The notes: generated by a model from the letters alone, not told the origin. A DNA stretch of 33,805 nt from Hydrogenophaga sp. 2FB (GCF_005503365.1 NZ_SCML01000067.1:1-33805), one strand, 5' to 3'. Shown: positions 15,817 through 23,760, counted from the stretch's first letter. Numbers and translations are program-made.

Positions 15817-16566
15817 TCAGATCACTTTGGCTTCGTTCTTCAGTTTGTCCACCAGGGCGGCCACGTCGGCCACCTTCACGCCCGCACCGCGCTTGGGCGG
15901 CTCGCTGACCTTCAAGGTCTTGATGCGCGGCTTCACATCCACGCCGAGGTCTTCGGGCTTGACGATGTCCAGCGTCTTCTTCTTCGCCTTCATGATGTTC
16001 GGCAGCGTCACATAACGCGGCTCGTTCAGACGAAGGTCGGTCGTGATAACGGCAGGCAGCGTGATGGAGAGGGTTTCCAGGCCACCGTCGACTTCGCGCG
16101 TGACGCTGGCTTTGCCATCGGCCACTTCCACCTTCGACGCGAAGGTCGCCTGGGGCAGGCCCGCCAAGGCAGCCAGCATCTGGCCGGTCTGGTTGCAGTC
16201 GTCATCGATCGCCTGCTTGCCCAGGATGATCAGTTGCGGTTGTTCCTTGTCGACCAGGGCCTTGAGCAGCTTGGCCACGGCCAGCGGTTGCAGCTCTTCG
16301 TTGGTTTCCACCAGGATGGCGCGGTCTGCACCGATCGCCATGGCCGTGCGCAGCGTTTCCTGGCATTGCGCCACGCCACAAGAGACGGCAATCACTTCGG
16401 TCACCACGCCCTTCTCCTTCAGGCGAACCGCCTCTTCCACCGCGATCTCGTCAAACGGGTTCATGCTCATCTTGACGTTGGCGATATCCACACCGCTGCC
16501 GTCGCTCTTGACGCGCACCTTGACGTTGTAATCCACCACGCGCTTGACGGGGACGATGACCTTCAT
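15817..16566 (-). CDS. etfB: Electron transfer flavoprotein beta subunit
   Basis: EtfB is the AMP-binding partner of EtfA. The protein has 249 residues beginning MKVIVPVKRVVDYNVKVRVK at ATG 16566, with AGGAG upstream at good distance; the open frame further upstream is intergenic and crosses a palindrome. Family motifs include NPFDEIAVEEAVRLKEKG, the AMP site region LGKQAIDDDCNQTGQMLAALAG and the C-terminal PRYVTLPNIMKAKKK signature followed by the lysine-rich recognition loop region. It is the first gene of the etfB-etfA-acyl-CoA dehydrogenase-flavin oxidoreductase operon. A perfect 16-bp palindrome lies 41 bases upstream of the start codon and probably controls the whole operon. Confidence 0.97.
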   Translation of the reverse strand: MKVIVPVKRVVDYNVKVRVKSDGSGVDIANVKMSMNPFDEIAVEEAVRLKEKGVVTEVIAVSCGVAQCQETLRTAMAIGADRAILVETNEELQPLAVAKLLKALVDKEQPQLIILGKQAIDDDCNQTGQMLAALAGLPQATFASKVEVADGKASVTREVDGGLETLSITLPAVITTDLRLNEPRYVTLPNIMKAKKKTLDIVKPEDLGVDVKPRIKTLKVSEPPKRGAGVKVADVAALVDKLKNEAKVI

Positions 16567-16900
16567 GTTGGGTAGCTCCTGCTGTTGGGGAAAAATGGCT
16601 TGTCGAATTGACGTGCACGTCAACCTGAGGATTGTATGCCGATGGCCTGCCGCCTCCCGGACGCCGCCGCCAGCAAAGGGCGAACGGCATCATAAACGAA
16701 CGGTCGTGCTTTTTTGACGATAACCCCCGAGAATCGAGGGTGTTGTTCGGCCAGGGGAACGCCTGTGCGATCTGTCGCGCGCACCGCCCTTCATTTCTTA
16801 ATAGATTGTCAAATCGACTGCGCTGCGATTGGTACATCGATATATTCGTGCAGATAGTTTTTCTCAACCTCACTCTACGTGCCATACCCGCCCCCTTCCC
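16567..16900. other. Divergent intergenic region between etfB and the response regulator gene
   Basis: The only gap over 300 bases in the window. The left edge carries the etfB leader with its ribosome site, the 16-bp palindrome, and TACAAT at 16636-16631 (minus), a good -10 whose start would fall right at the palindrome; no -35 is evident. The middle holds an 8-bp hairpin with one mismatch (16723-16741, ACCCCCGA and its partner around a GAA loop) of unknown meaning. The right part, about 16790-16870, is strikingly AT-rich for this genome. There TTGGTA (16829-16834) and GATAGT (16853-16858, 18-base spacer) form a possible promoter for the response regulator, and TATATT occurs at 16841-16846. 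No small gene is supported. Confidence 0.5.
16608..16623. promoter_or_regulatory. Perfect palindrome upstream of etfB (candidate operator)
   Basis: The 16 bases TTGACGTGCACGTCAA are fully symmetric and lie 41 bases before the etfB ATG. They directly follow TACAAT (minus strand, 16636-16631), so a transcript from that hexamer would start at the edge of the palindrome, a repressor position. Facing ACGT cores recall the operators of regulators of fatty-acid and branched-chain amino-acid breakdown in Proteobacteria (LiuR type). That resemblance is from memory and the actual regulator is unknown; no regulator gene for it is seen nearby. Confidence 0.65.
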
Positions 16901-17611
16901 ATGCGCATTGCCGCCATCGATGACGACCCAGCGCAACTGGATCTGATGAAAGCCGTCGTCGCGGCCATGGGGCATGACTGCCACCTGTTCGGCGACGCGA
17001 ACGCGCTGATGCGCGTGCTGCCCCGCGAGACCTTCGATCTGTTCATCGTGGACTGGGAGCTGCCCGACATTCCCGGCCCCCATGTGATCCGCGCGATCCG
17101 CCAGATGGCCTTGGCGCCGGTGCCGATCCTGATGATGACCAACCGCAGCGATGAGCGCGACATCATCGAAGGCCTGACCAGCGGCGCCGACGACTACATG
17201 GTGAAATCCGCGCGCGTGGGCGAGTTGCGCGCGCGCCTGATGGCCCTGCTGCGCCGCGGCGGTCACACCCCGCCGGCGTCGGACATCGTCTGGGGCCGCT
17301 ACCGCTTTCAGGTGCAGGACCGGGGGGTGTGGCGCGATGGTGTCGCGATCACGACCCTCACCACCAAGGAATACGACCTCGCGTTGACGATGTTCCGCAA
17401 CCTCGGCCGCCTGCTCTCGCGCGCGCACCTGATCGAGGGTGTGTGGGGCATGGACGCGGACATTTCGTCGCGCTCGCTCGATGTCTACATGTCACACGTG
17501 CGCAGCAAACTGCGCCTGCGCGCCGACAGCGGCTACAAGCTGGTGTCGGTCTACAACCACGGGTACCGTCTCGAAGACCTGGGACAGGCGCCCTCCGCCA
17601 CGGGTGAATGA
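16901..17611 (+). CDS. OmpR/PhoB-type response regulator
   Basis: The 236-residue protein has a receiver domain with acidic pocket Asp7-Asp8-Asp9, phospho-acceptor Asp51 in LFIVDWELPDIPGPHV, MMTNRSDERD in place of the usual LTAR, and ADDYMVKSARVGEL. The conserved Lys is followed by Ser, where proline is usual. The C-terminal winged helix is clear: TTLTTKEYDLALTMFRNLGR, SRAHLIEGVWG, SSRSLDVYMSHVRSKLRL and YNHGYRLED. ATG 16901 starts exactly at the receiver (MRIAAIDDDPAQ); the GTG at 16829 would add 24 residues without family sequence, inside the likely promoter. It is followed after 4 bases by the LysM-FecR gene and then the CHASE2 kinase, its obvious cognate partner. Targets unknown. Confidence 0.9.
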   Translation: MRIAAIDDDPAQLDLMKAVVAAMGHDCHLFGDANALMRVLPRETFDLFIVDWELPDIPGPHVIRAIRQMALAPVPILMMTNRSDERDIIEGLTSGADDYMVKSARVGELRARLMALLRRGGHTPPASDIVWGRYRFQVQDRGVWRDGVAITTLTTKEYDLALTMFRNLGRLLSRAHLIEGVWGMDADISSRSLDVYMSHVRSKLRLRADSGYKLVSVYNHGYRLEDLGQAPSATGE

Positions 17612-17615
17612 ACCG

Positions 17616-19298
17616 ATGAACCGCGCTCTGCTTGGCCCCTCTTCGCGCCTGCTGGCGCTCGCCCTCCTGGGCCTCGGGATGCCGGCCCTGGCGCAGCAAC
17701 CCGACCGCGTCCATACCGTGCAGCCGGGCGACAACCTCTATGGCCTGGCGCAACGCTATCTGGACGACCCCGACCAGTGGCGCGAGTTGCAACGGCGCAA
17801 CCAGGTGGCCGATCCCCGCCGGCTGGTCCCGGGCAGTCGCCTGTTGATTCCCGCGGCGCTGTTGCGCGCGGAGCCCGCATCGGCCGACGTGGTCCACGTC
17901 GCGGGACAAGCCCAGGTGCGCGGCAGCGCCAAGCCGCTTGCGGTGGGCGAACGCGTCACGGAAGGCGCGCACATCGATGTGGGCGACGACGGCTTCGTCA
18001 CCTTGCGCCTGGCCGATGGCTCGGTCGTGCGCCTGGCCGCGGGCACGCAAGTGCAACTGCGCGAACTGCGCCATGCGCCCGGCTCGGGCAAGGGGCAGAC
18101 CGGCATGCAGCTCGAACGCGGCCGCGTGGACGCCACCGCCACCCCGCAGCGGGCCAAAGGCAGTCGCTTCGAGGTGCGCACACCGCTGGCGGTGGGGGGC
18201 GTGCGCGGCACCACGTTTGGCGTGGCGGTGGGCGAAGGCGGCGCGTTCATTGGCGATGTGAGCGAGGGCGCCATTCAGGTGCATTCGCTTGCAGCGTCGC
18301 GGGAAGAGACGACGGTGAAAGCCGGCGAAGGTGTGCGCCTGGCGGGTGGCCCGGGTTCGCGCATCGCCGTGGCCCCTCTGCTCGCGCCACCCGATCTGTC
18401 GGGCGTGCCCGGTGTGCTGGAAAACGTCTCGCTGGTCGAGCTGCCCCTGCCCCGCGATGCCCGCGCGTCGGCCTGGCAGGTGCGCATCGCCAGCGGCGAA
18501 ACAGCCGAACGCGTGGTGCGCAACGCGACGTTCGCGCAGCCCGTGGCCCGTTTCGCCGGGCTGGACGACGGCAACTACCTTCTGGCGGTGCGCGCCATTG
18601 ATGGCCAAGGCATTCCGGGCCAGGAGGCCGTGCGCCGCGTGGTCGTCAACGCGCGACCACAAGCGCCGCTGCTGCGCGAACCGCCACCCGGCGCCCGCGT
18701 GACGGCGCCGGATGTCCTGCTGCTGTGCACCCAGGGCGGCGGCGGCCTGCGCTACCGCTTCCAGGTGGCGCGCGACGCGGGCTTTGCAGACCTCGTGGCA
18801 CAGACCCCTGACCTGGCCGAATGCCGCCACACCGTGCAGGCCCTGGCGCCCGGGGCCTATTTCTGGCGCGTGGCGGCGGTCGAAACGGATGCGAAAGGCG
18901 AGCGCGACCAGGGACCGTTCAGCGCACCCGTGGCGTTCCAGAAGGTCGCGCTGCCGCCCGTGCCCAGTGCGCCCAGCCTGCGCAGCGGCGACACGACCAC
19001 CCTGCACATCGCCTGGAGCGCCAGCGCCGGTGGCCCGTGGCGGCACCAGATCCAGTTGGCGCGCGACGCGGCATTCACCCAGCTGGTGGACGACCGGCAA
19101 CTTGCCGAGCCCGTCTTCACGCGCCCAATGCCGCCCACCGGCACGTACCACGTGCGGGTGCGGCAGACCGCCGCCGATGGCCTGGAAGGCGCGTGGACCG
19201 ACCCGCAGCGCTTCGAGGTGCACGGGCATATCTCAACCACGGACGCTCAGCCGCTGACCACGTCCGATGGACAGCCCGTGCTGCCGGGCACGCGCTGA
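17616..19298 (+). CDS. Secreted LysM-FecR domain protein with two C-terminal repeats
   Basis: This 560-residue protein has a signal peptide (residues 1-26, cleaved after MPALA) and a LysM glycan-binding domain at about 33-79 (HTVQPGDNLYGLAQRYL to GSRLLIP). A FecR domain follows at about 92-215, with FVTLRLADGSVVRLAAGTQV, LERGRVDATATP and the FecR hallmark VRTPLAVGGVRGTTFGV. Further on are a linker strand region and two repeated beta-sandwich-like units with the pattern YRFQVARDAGFADLVAQTP...GAYFWRVAAVE and HQIQLARDAAFTQLVDDRQL...GTYHVRVRQTA. LysM implies attachment to peptidoglycan in the periplasm. FecR domains usually act as signal transducers to sigma factors, yet here the partners are a response regulator and a CHASE2 kinase. 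ATG 17616 lies 4 bases after the regulator stop; GTG 17604 is an alternative. Role inferred: wall-linked sensor or ligand for the kinase. Confidence 0.85.
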   Translation: MNRALLGPSSRLLALALLGLGMPALAQQPDRVHTVQPGDNLYGLAQRYLDDPDQWRELQRRNQVADPRRLVPGSRLLIPAALLRAEPASADVVHVAGQAQVRGSAKPLAVGERVTEGAHIDVGDDGFVTLRLADGSVVRLAAGTQVQLRELRHAPGSGKGQTGMQLERGRVDATATPQRAKGSRFEVRTPLAVGGVRGTTFGVAVGEGGAFIGDVSEGAIQVHSLAASREETTVKAGEGVRLAGGPGSRIAVAPLLAPPDLSGVPGVLENVSLVELPLPRDARASAWQVRIASGETAERVVRNATFAQPVARFAGLDDGNYLLAVRAIDGQGIPGQEAVRRVVVNARPQAPLLREPPPGARVTAPDVLLLCTQGGGGLRYRFQVARDAGFADLVAQTPDLAECRHTVQALAPGAYFWRVAAVETDAKGERDQGPFSAPVAFQKVALPPVPSAPSLRSGDTTTLHIAWSASAGGPWRHQIQLARDAAFTQLVDDRQLAEPVFTRPMPPTGTYHVRVRQTAADGLEGAWTDPQRFEVHGHISTTDAQPLTTSDGQPVLPGTR

Positions 19299-21696
19299 TG
19301 CCCGCTTGAACACACGGCCCGCCGAATCGACCTCGTCCCAGTGGCTGGAGCCGCCGAGACGCGCGCGCCGCCCGCAGAAGCGGTGGTTCGAATGGGGCCT
19401 GCTATCGGCTGCTCTGCTGGCCTGCGTCGTGGCGCTGAGCTGTTCGCGCGGCCTGGAACACATCGACCTGGCGCTTACCGACCAGTTGGCGCGGCTGAGC
19501 GAACAGCAGGTGTCGCCCGAGATCGTGATCGTCGCCATTGACGACAAGAGCCTTGCAGAAATCGGCCGCTGGCCCTGGCGGCGTGGCTTCCATGCCGCGG
19601 TGCTCGACCGCATCACCGCCGCCGGGCCGCGCGCGGTGGGTCTGGACCTGATCCTGGTCGAACCGGACCACGCCGACACGGCGGACGACGCGTTGCTGGC
19701 CGAGGCCATCGCGCGCAGCGGCAAAGTGGTATTGCCGCTGATGCTGATGGACCGGCAAGGCACGGGCAGGCTCTCGCGCATGGACCCCGCGCCCGCGCTC
19801 GCCGAGCGCGCTGCCGCGATCGGCCACATCCACCTCGAAATCGATAGCGATGGCATCGTGCGCAGCACCTTCCTCCGCGAAGGCTCGGGCGGCTCATGGT
19901 GGCAACACTTCGCCGCCGCCACGCTGCGCGTGGGCGGCTTCGCCCTACCCGATCCCTTACCGGGCGAACGCGCGCCCGCCGCCCAGCAAGTGGGCGCGTG
20001 GCAGCGCGACCACTGGATGCAGATTCCGTTTGCGGGCCCGCCTGGCAGCTATGAGCGCGTGTCCTACGTCGACCTGCTCAAGGGCAAGGTGCCGCCCGAA
20101 AAACTCGCCGGCAAATACGTGCTGGTGGGCGCCACCGCCGCGGGCATGGGCGACGCCTATGCCACGCCGCGTTCGGGCCAGGGCGAGTTGATGCCGGGCG
20201 TGGAAATCTCGGCCAACGTGATGAACTCTCTGTTGCTCGACCACCGGCTCGAACGCGCCGCCGCCTGGCAAGACGCGCTGTTCAACATGCTGCCGGTGGC
20301 GCTCGCGCTGCTGGCCGTGCTGTTGCTGGCACCCACGGCGTCACTGCTGACCTGTGCCGCGCTGCTGGTGGCCACGCTGACCGCCACCGCGCTCGCCCCG
20401 TCGCTGGCGGGCCTGCAATTCGCGCCCACGGCAGGTCTTCTGGGTGTGCTGCTGGCCTACCCGCTGTGGGTGTGGCGGCGCTTGCGCGCGGCCATGGGCT
20501 ACCTGATCGAAGAATTCCAGCGCATGGAAACGCGCCGCGAGTTGCCGACCATGTTGCCCGCCTCGCGCTCCGGCGACGTGCTCGACCGCCACATCGATGC
20601 GCTGGAGAACGCGTCCGAGCAACTGCGCAACCTCAACCGTTTCGTGAGCGAAACGCTCAACAGCCTGCCCGATGCCACGCTCATCGCCGACACCCAGGGC
20701 CAGGTGCTGGTGGCCAACCAGGCCGCCTACCGCTACTTCGGCAAACAGAACGTGACGCGGCTGCGTGGCCGCCCTTTGAGCGAGCTGCTCGGAGGTGTGC
20801 GGCGCACGGGCACACAGCAGCCGGTGTTCGACGTCGCGCAATTGCGCGAGCACACCCAGCCCTGGGGTTCCGAAGCGCGCGATGCGGCCGGGCGCGACCT
20901 GCTCGCGCGTTTCGTGCCGTGCTTCAACACCGACGGCCTGACCACGAGCTGGATCGCCAGCCTGGTCGACATCACTCCCATCCGCGAAGCCGAGCGCCAG
21001 CGCGACGTGGCGTTGCGCTTCATCTCGCACGACATGCGCTCGCCACAGTCCTCGATCCTGGCGCTGCTGGAGTTGCAACGCCTGCACCCGGCGCAACCGA
21101 TGCAGCCCGACACCCTGGGCCGCATCGAGCGGCATGCGCGCCGCACGCTCGATCTGGCCGAAGAGTTCGTGCAGTTGGCCAAGGCCGAGTCCAGCGCGTA
21201 CCGCCTGCAGACCGTGGATCTCACCGACCTGCTGGACGAAGCCCTGGACGAGGTGTGGCCGCAGGCCCAGGCGCGCCAGGTGGGCCTGGAGGTGCAAAGG
21301 CCCGAGGAGCCCGCCCTGTGCGAAGCCGATCGCGGCCTGCTCACCCGCGCCATCGCCAATCTGCTGGGCAATGCCGTGAAGTACGGCGGTGAAAAGACCC
21401 AGGTGCGCTGCGCCGTGCGGCGCACGCGGGACGGTTGGCAGGTCAGCGTCACCGACCAGGGCCCGGGCATGACGCTGGAACAGCAGACGGCCTTATTCCA
21501 GCCCTTCACGCGGCTCACCCCCGACCAGAGCACCACGCGTGGTGTGGGCCTGGGCCTGGTGTTCGTGCGCACCGTGGTCGAACGGCATGGCGCACGCATC
21601 GAGGTTCACAGCCAGCCGGGGCATGGCGCCACGTTCCAGTTCACGCTGGCCGCCAGCCCGTCCCACGCCACGGCGAAGCCACCTGCGCTGGGCTGA
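19267..21696 (+). CDS. CHASE2 domain sensor histidine kinase
   Basis: Up to 809 residues. One membrane helix at about 43-60 is followed by a large periplasmic CHASE2 domain (about 62-340: HIDLALTDQLARLSEQQVSP, IVIVAIDDKSLAEIGRWPW, the conserved VGLDLILVEPD, and VSYVDLLKGKVPPEKLAGKY with VLVGATAAGMGD). A bundle of three helices (about 338-415) comes next, then a PAS domain (NSLPDATLIADTQGQVLVAN) and HisKA with His588 in RFISHDMRSPQSSILALLE. HATPase_c shows IANLLGNAVKYGG, DQGPGM and GVGLGLVFVRTV. The ATG at 19267 overlaps the LysM-FecR gene by 32 bases; TTG 19306 would give a non-overlapping start and neither has a clear ribosome site. It is the third gene of the operon and the likely partner of the response regulator at 16901. 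The stimulus is unknown. Confidence 0.9.
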   Translation: MDSPCCRARADARLNTRPAESTSSQWLEPPRRARRPQKRWFEWGLLSAALLACVVALSCSRGLEHIDLALTDQLARLSEQQVSPEIVIVAIDDKSLAEIGRWPWRRGFHAAVLDRITAAGPRAVGLDLILVEPDHADTADDALLAEAIARSGKVVLPLMLMDRQGTGRLSRMDPAPALAERAAAIGHIHLEIDSDGIVRSTFLREGSGGSWWQHFAAATLRVGGFALPDPLPGERAPAAQQVGAWQRDHWMQIPFAGPPGSYERVSYVDLLKGKVPPEKLAGKYVLVGATAAGMGDAYATPRSGQGELMPGVEISANVMNSLLLDHRLERAAAWQDALFNMLPVALALLAVLLLAPTASLLTCAALLVATLTATALAPSLAGLQFAPTAGLLGVLLAYPLWVWRRLRAAMGYLIEEFQRMETRRELPTMLPASRSGDVLDRHIDALENASEQLRNLNRFVSETLNSLPDATLIADTQGQVLVANQAAYRYFGKQNVTRLRGRPLSELLGGVRRTGTQQPVFDVAQLREHTQPWGSEARDAAGRDLLARFVPCFNTDGLTTSWIASLVDITPIREAERQRDVALRFISHDMRSPQSSILALLELQRLHPAQPMQPDTLGRIERHARRTLDLAEEFVQLAKAESSAYRLQTVDLTDLLDEALDEVWPQAQARQVGLEVQRPEEPALCEADRGLLTRAIANLLGNAVKYGGEKTQVRCAVRRTRDGWQVSVTDQGPGMTLEQQTALFQPFTRLTPDQSTTRGVGLGLVFVRTVVERHGARIEVHSQPGHGATFQFTLAASPSHATAKPPALG

Positions 21697-21752
21697 AACG
21701 AGGTCGATGCGGTGCCCGTGGCAGGCACTGTGTTATCCGACTGTTAAACCGT

Positions 21753-21781
21753 TTGAACATCGAAAGGCGCGTCGCTAACCT
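21753..21781 (+). promoter_or_regulatory. Candidate promoter of the gene at 21815
   Basis: TTGAAC (21753-21758) and TAACCT (21776-21781) are separated by 17 bases in a stretch that is AT-richer than its surroundings (about 21730-21780). Transcription would begin about 26 bases before ATG 21815. The -10 keeps only the three most important positions, so the call is tentative. Confidence 0.35.
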
Positions 21782-21814
21782 GCCATCACGTTCCGATCCC
21801 ATTGCAGAAGTCCC

Positions 21815-22522
21815 ATGAGCCTCTCCTCCGTCAGCCGAGCACACCACCGCCTACCGACCGCGCGGTGCATGACGGCCGTTGCGCCAGAACCCGCATGTCC
21901 GCCCGACCTTGCACCGCCTGTTCTGACCCACGACGAGTACCGCCGCATGACGACCCCCCGCTCCGCCGAACACCTGATGACCACGATGCGCATGATCGGC
22001 CGCGCGGTGCGCCTGCTGTTCAGCCGCCAGGAGCCCGAGCGCGCGCAGGCGCTGGCGATCGAACTGGCCGCATCCACGTCCAGCTTCGGCAGCCTGGACG
22101 ACCCTGTGCGGGCCTGGGAGCCCGCGCTGCAGACCGATCGTGGCCTGGGCCGCGCGCGTCGGTTGCAACGCCTCACCCACAGCCCCGTCTGGCACAGCGA
22201 TCACATGGGTTCGCACAGCGGCGGTGCGCCGGGCAACAGCGCCGCCGATTACCTGTTCACCGCCGTGATGAACCTGGCGCACCAGATCCCGCTGACCGAT
22301 GAGCTGCACATCTTTCGCCTGTGGTACGTCGCCACGCGCGCGGTCAACCCGCCCGACAACGCGCTGCGCCTGTTCGGCGATCTGCGCGACCTGCCCGCCC
22401 ACCAGCAACTGGCCGCGGGCGCGCGCATGCTGTTCACGCTCGAATCGGGCCTGGCGCCCCGCGGCACCCCGCGCGCCCGGCTCAGCACGCCCCACGCGGT
22501 GGCGCTGCCCTTGCGCAAATAA
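21815..22522 (+). CDS. Hypothetical protein, 235 aa
   Basis: I do not recognise this protein. It has no signal peptide and no membrane helix. The N-terminal 45 residues are low in order-promoting residues (PTARCMTAVAPEPACPPDLA). A helical, arginine-rich part begins at about 50 (EHLMTTMRMIGRAVRLLFSR), and a compact region rich in aromatic and acidic residues follows (FTAVMNLAHQIPLTDELHIF, RLWYVATRAVNPPDNALRLF, GDLRDLPAHQQLAAGARMLF). ATG 21815 is the first start after a possible promoter; ATG 21869 or 21947 would remove the disordered leader. It stands alone, 118 bases after the CHASE2 kinase and 140 before dctP, in the same direction. It could be a target or accessory of the upstream signalling operon, but nothing in the sequence shows that. 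Confidence 0.6.
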   Translation: MSLSSVSRAHHRLPTARCMTAVAPEPACPPDLAPPVLTHDEYRRMTTPRSAEHLMTTMRMIGRAVRLLFSRQEPERAQALAIELAASTSSFGSLDDPVRAWEPALQTDRGLGRARRLQRLTHSPVWHSDHMGSHSGGAPGNSAADYLFTAVMNLAHQIPLTDELHIFRLWYVATRAVNPPDNALRLFGDLRDLPAHQQLAAGARMLFTLESGLAPRGTPRARLSTPHAVALPLRK

Positions 22523-22621
22523 GCCCTCGCGCCCACAACTGTCGTCGAAACGACCATTGGCAAACCACGCGGTCGGCTAATTCGGGTAAGTCTGGGGATC
22601 GGTATCGCGGGGAGTTCCTTA

Positions 22622-22647
22622 TATTGGGCCGCGTCTGCATCCCAATA
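22622..22647. promoter_or_regulatory. Inverted repeat upstream of dctP (candidate operator)
   Basis: TATTGGG (22622-22628) and CCCAATA (22641-22647) form a perfect 7-bp inverted repeat with a 12-base spacer. It ends 15 bases before the dctP ATG. The left arm overlaps TATATT (22620-22625), a possible -10 without a matching -35. Either a repressor site or a leader hairpin is possible. The GGAG ribosome site of dctP lies just after it. Confidence 0.4.
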
Positions 22648-22662
22648 CCACGGAGTACCCGC

Positions 22663-23676
22663 ATGAAAACTCGCCATGTGTTCGCTGCTGCCCTGTCCAC
22701 CGCCGTGCTGGCCTCTGGCGCGGCATCGGCCCAGACCGTGTTCACCGTCTCCAGCTGGCTACCGCCCACCCACACGCTGAGCACGGCGCAAAAGAGCTGG
22801 TGCGACCTGCTGGAGAAAGACAGCGCGGGCCGCATGAAGTGCAACACCCTGCCCAAGGGCGTGGTGGCCGCGCCCGGCACCTTCGACGCGGTGCGCGACG
22901 GCCTGGCCGACATTTCCTACACCGTGGACGGCTACACCCCCGGGCGTTTCATCAACACCCAAGTGGCCGAATTCCCCTTCCTGGGCGACAGCGCCACCGC
23001 CACCTCGCTGGCGTACCAGCGGGTCTACAGCAAATATTTCGCACCGCTGGGCGAACACCGGGGCGTGAAAACGCTGGCCGTGTTCACGCACGGCCCCGGC
23101 ATCATCTTCACCGTGAAGCAGCCGGTGGCCAGCGCGGCCGACGCGGCCAAGCTCAAGTTCCGCATCGGCGGCGGCAACATCAACGAACTCTCCAAGGCCA
23201 TGGGCTGGAACACCACGCTCAAGCCCGCACCCGAGTCGTTCGAAATGCTCTCCACCGGCGTGATGGACGGCACCTTCTTCCCCGATGAATCGGTGGTCTC
23301 GTTCAAGCTCAGCATGGTCAAGCACGCCACCACCTTCCCCGGCGGCCTGTACAACACCAGCTTCGTCTTCATGATGAACGAGGACAAGTACAAGGCGCTG
23401 TCCGCGCAGGACAAGGCCGTGGTCGACAAGATCTCGGGCGAGACCGCCGCGCGCATCTTCGGCGAGGGCTGGGACCGGGTGGACGCCTCCAGCCGCGAGC
23501 AGCAGAAAACCCAGGGCGTCACGCGCATCACGGCCGACGCTGCCTTCGTGCAGGCGGTGAAGGACAAGCAGGCCGCGCTCGAAAACAAATGGGCCGAGGC
23601 CGCGCAAGCCAAAGGGTTGAAGGACCCGAAAGCCGTGCTCGCCGAGTTCCGTGCCGAAATCGCGAAGGTGAAGTAA
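22663..23676 (+). CDS. dctP: TRAP transporter substrate-binding protein DctP
   Basis: DctP is the periplasmic solute receptor of a TRAP transporter, which imports carboxylic acids using the sodium or proton gradient. The protein has 337 residues with a signal peptide (1-23, cleaved after ASA). Family features are FTVSSWLPPTHTLSTAQKSW at the mature N-terminus, VRDGLADISYTVDGYTPGRF, the hinge KFRIGGGNINELSKAMGWN containing the arginine that usually binds the substrate carboxylate, and MLSTGVMDGTFFPDESVVSF. GGAG lies seven bases before the ATG. dctQ and dctM follow, with a terminator-like hairpin between dctP and dctQ, the usual way to make more receptor than permease. The substrate cannot be read; the family covers C4-dicarboxylates, 2-oxoacids, aromatic and sulfonated acids. 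Confidence 0.93.
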   Translation: MKTRHVFAAALSTAVLASGAASAQTVFTVSSWLPPTHTLSTAQKSWCDLLEKDSAGRMKCNTLPKGVVAAPGTFDAVRDGLADISYTVDGYTPGRFINTQVAEFPFLGDSATATSLAYQRVYSKYFAPLGEHRGVKTLAVFTHGPGIIFTVKQPVASAADAAKLKFRIGGGNINELSKAMGWNTTLKPAPESFEMLSTGVMDGTFFPDESVVSFKLSMVKHATTFPGGLYNTSFVFMMNEDKYKALSAQDKAVVDKISGETAARIFGEGWDRVDASSREQQKTQGVTRITADAAFVQAVKDKQAALENKWAEAAQAKGLKDPKAVLAEFRAEIAKVK

Positions 23677-23693
23677 ACGCCCATCTCCCCAAG

Positions 23694-23735
23694 GCCGGTC
23701 GGGCAGTCGGTTGCACACTGCCCCGCCGGCTTTTT
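23694..23735 (+). terminator. Terminator or attenuator hairpin between dctP and dctQ
   Basis: GCCGG (23694-23698) and GGGCAGT (23701-23707) pair with ACTGCCC (23717-23723) and CCGGC (23726-23730). There is a two-base internal loop containing one possible G-U pair, and a 9-base loop at the top. TTTTT follows at 23731-23735. This is a good rho-independent structure, 17 bases after the dctP stop and 25 bases before dctQ. Since dctQM have no separate visible promoter, partial readthrough is likely. Confidence 0.78.
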
Positions 23736-23760
23736 CACATCCGGACGAAGAACCCCCTTC

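Noticed and set aside
12545..16015. 1156-aa open frame on the plus strand across etfA and the acyl-CoA dehydrogenase gene
   Set aside because: It is the antisense shadow of securely identified genes; its product is rich in His, Arg and Gly, lacks any family motif and arises from the high GC content.
16697..16715. Short inverted repeat followed by T6 in the etfB/response regulator gap, as an intrinsic terminator
   Set aside because: The stem is only about 4 bp and no gene on the plus strand ends before it, so there is nothing to terminate.
17358..19229. 623-aa minus-strand frame opposite the LysM-FecR gene
   Set aside because: The plus strand has a signal peptide, LysM and FecR motifs in a coupled operon; the opposite frame shows none.
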